Positions 12,995-14,085 of a DNA stretch of 14,085 nt are shown one piece after another. The notes below the pieces were generated by a model. The model saw only the letters and a program-made list of their open reading frames with translations. It did not search any database and was not told where the DNA came from. This stretch comes from Phoenicibacter sp963592435 (lineage in GTDB: Bacteria; Actinomycetota; Coriobacteriia; Coriobacteriales; Eggerthellaceae), in assembly GCA_963592435.1 (NCBI GenBank), contig CAVAWT010000039.1, positions 1 through 14,085 on the forward strand, in the 5' to 3' direction. A program made the translations under genes and the position numbers. Position 1 is the stretch's first letter. Each line of letters starts with the position of its first letter.

Positions 12995-14083
12995 TTAGCA
13001 ATACCCATCTGGATTTTGAGATTGCCACCTCCAAGAATCAGCACACATGTCTCTCAAATCCTTTTCCGCAACCCATCCAAGCTCTCTTTTCGCCTTGTCT
13101 GCATTTGCATAATTTTCTGCAATGTCTCCTGCTCTTCGTGGCTTGATCTCATATTTCAATTCATGACCGCAAGCGTCTTCAAAAGCGTGGATAACTTCCA
13201 AAACAGATGAGCCTTTGCCCGTTCCCAAGTTAAAGACCTCACATCCACTGTGGTCTTTTCCTTGGTGGCTTCCAACTTTTCCACCCATCCAGCCTAAGGC
13301 ACAAACATGCCCTTTCGCAAGATCAACAACGTGAATGTAGTCGCGAACGCCTGTGCCGTCTGGTGTTGGGTAATCATCGCCAAAAACCCCCACGCTTTCC
13401 AACTTTCCAACTGCCACTTTTGCAACATAAGGCAACAGGTTGTTAGGGATGCCTTTCGGGTCTTCTCCAATTAGACCGCTTTCGTGAGCGCCAATCGGGT
13501 TAAAGTAACGAAGCAAAACAATGTCCCACTCATCGTCACTTTTTGCAACGTCAGAAAGAATTTGTTCGTTCATCGATTTTGTCCAGCCATAAGGATTTGT
13601 TGCATCGTGCTTCGGTGATGTTTCGAACAAAGGAACGCTGTCGGGCTCACCATAGACAGTCGCACTCGATGAAAAAATGAAATTCTTGCACCCATGATTC
13701 CTCGCAACATTTAAGACGTTTAGCGCCCCACCAAGGTTGTTTTGGTAATACTCCAGTGGCTTTTCACACGACTCTCCAACAGCCTTAAATGCAGCAAAGT
13801 GGATGACGGCATCGATGTCATTTTCGTCAAAAATTTTGTTCATCGCCGCTTCATCAAGCACGTTCTCTTTATAAAATTTCAGGCGGTCGTCATCCTCATC
13901 AAAACCTGCAATCTGCCTAATCCTGTCAAGAGCGACGATGTTCGCATTGCTCAAATCATCAACAACAACGACTCTAAATCCCTGATCTAAAAGTTCAACA
14001 ACGGTGTGCGACCCAATAAATCCAGCCCCACCTGTCACCAAGATCGTTAACTCTTCAGCCTTTTTATTTAAAGTTTTGTTCAT
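12995..14083 (-). CDS. galE: UDP-glucose 4-epimerase
   Basis: A 362-residue short-chain dehydrogenase-like enzyme that interconverts UDP-glucose and UDP-galactose in the Leloir pathway and for surface glycans. The Rossmann motif is TGGAGFIGSH (17-26), followed by VVDDLSNA. The active site is S140 with Y165-G-W-T-K169. The substrate region reads LRYFNPIGAH, and GTGVRDYIHVVDLA is intact; PRRAGDI and ELGW.A complete the family pattern. The ATG at 14083 is two bases from the right edge, so the ribosome site is not visible and a slightly longer N-terminus cannot be excluded; the ten residues before the Rossmann strand suggest the start is right or close. The protein ends 26 bases before tRNA-Gly. 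Confidence 0.95.
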   Translation of the reverse strand: MNKTLNKKAEELTILVTGGAGFIGSHTVVELLDQGFRVVVVDDLSNANIVALDRIRQIAGFDEDDDRLKFYKENVLDEAAMNKIFDENDIDAVIHFAAFKAVGESCEKPLEYYQNNLGGALNVLNVARNHGCKNFIFSSSATVYGEPDSVPLFETSPKHDATNPYGWTKSMNEQILSDVAKSDDEWDIVLLRYFNPIGAHESGLIGEDPKGIPNNLLPYVAKVAVGKLESVGVFGDDYPTPDGTGVRDYIHVVDLAKGHVCALGWMGGKVGSHQGKDHSGCEVFNLGTGKGSSVLEVIHAFEDACGHELKYEIKPRRAGDIAENYANADKAKRELGWVAEKDLRDMCADSWRWQSQNPDGYC

Positions 14084-14085
14084 TT

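Overview
The window looks like a low-to-mid GC bacterial chromosome, probably an anaerobe or microaerophile: there is a rubrerythrin, and the IMP dehydrogenase is of the unusual type known from Tritrichomonas foetus. The style of the leucyl-tRNA synthetase and the mix of Gram-positive-like ribosome sites fit the Coriobacteriia (Atopobium/Olsenella-like) best. That placement rests on recalled sequences, not on a search.

Positions 1-6118 form a defence or conflict island. From the left it holds: the 3' part of a TIR-like (DUF1863/MTH538 type) protein; a leftward three-gene cassette of a DUF4417 protein, a carrier-less HNH/Endo VII-type nuclease toxin and a small acidic protein that is probably its immunity partner; a rightward two-gene BcgI-like restriction-modification system, with nuclease and methylase fused in one subunit and a two-TRD specificity subunit in the other; and a DUF3800 gene preceded by its own promoter and a short structured leader RNA. 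The DUF3800 gene carries an in-frame TAA where a tyrosine codon is expected, so it is probably dead. The divergent 2039-2269 region between the toxin cassette and the R-M genes is dense in regulatory structure.

Positions 6119-6467 have no gene but hold several strong inverted repeats. The initiator tRNA-fMet gene (6468-6545, minus) follows, with its 3' end facing the island, which makes it a plausible island boundary.

Positions 6560-12732 look like core genome: rubrerythrin with a strong terminator, then a rightward run guaB - engB - leuS - fau (IMP dehydrogenase, ribosome-assembly GTPase, leucyl-tRNA synthetase, 5-formyl-THF cyclo-ligase) with gaps of 21 and 18 bases and one 11-base overlap. 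Positions 12733-14085 carry, on the minus strand, galE followed by tRNA-Gly(CCC). The tRNA is followed at once by a 103-base nested imperfect palindrome that separates it from fau.

The best candidates for something new are the DUF3800 leader RNA/protein pair, the DUF4417-nuclease-immunity cassette with its switch-like leader, and the terminator-like hairpin between the tRNA-fMet promoter and the tRNA.
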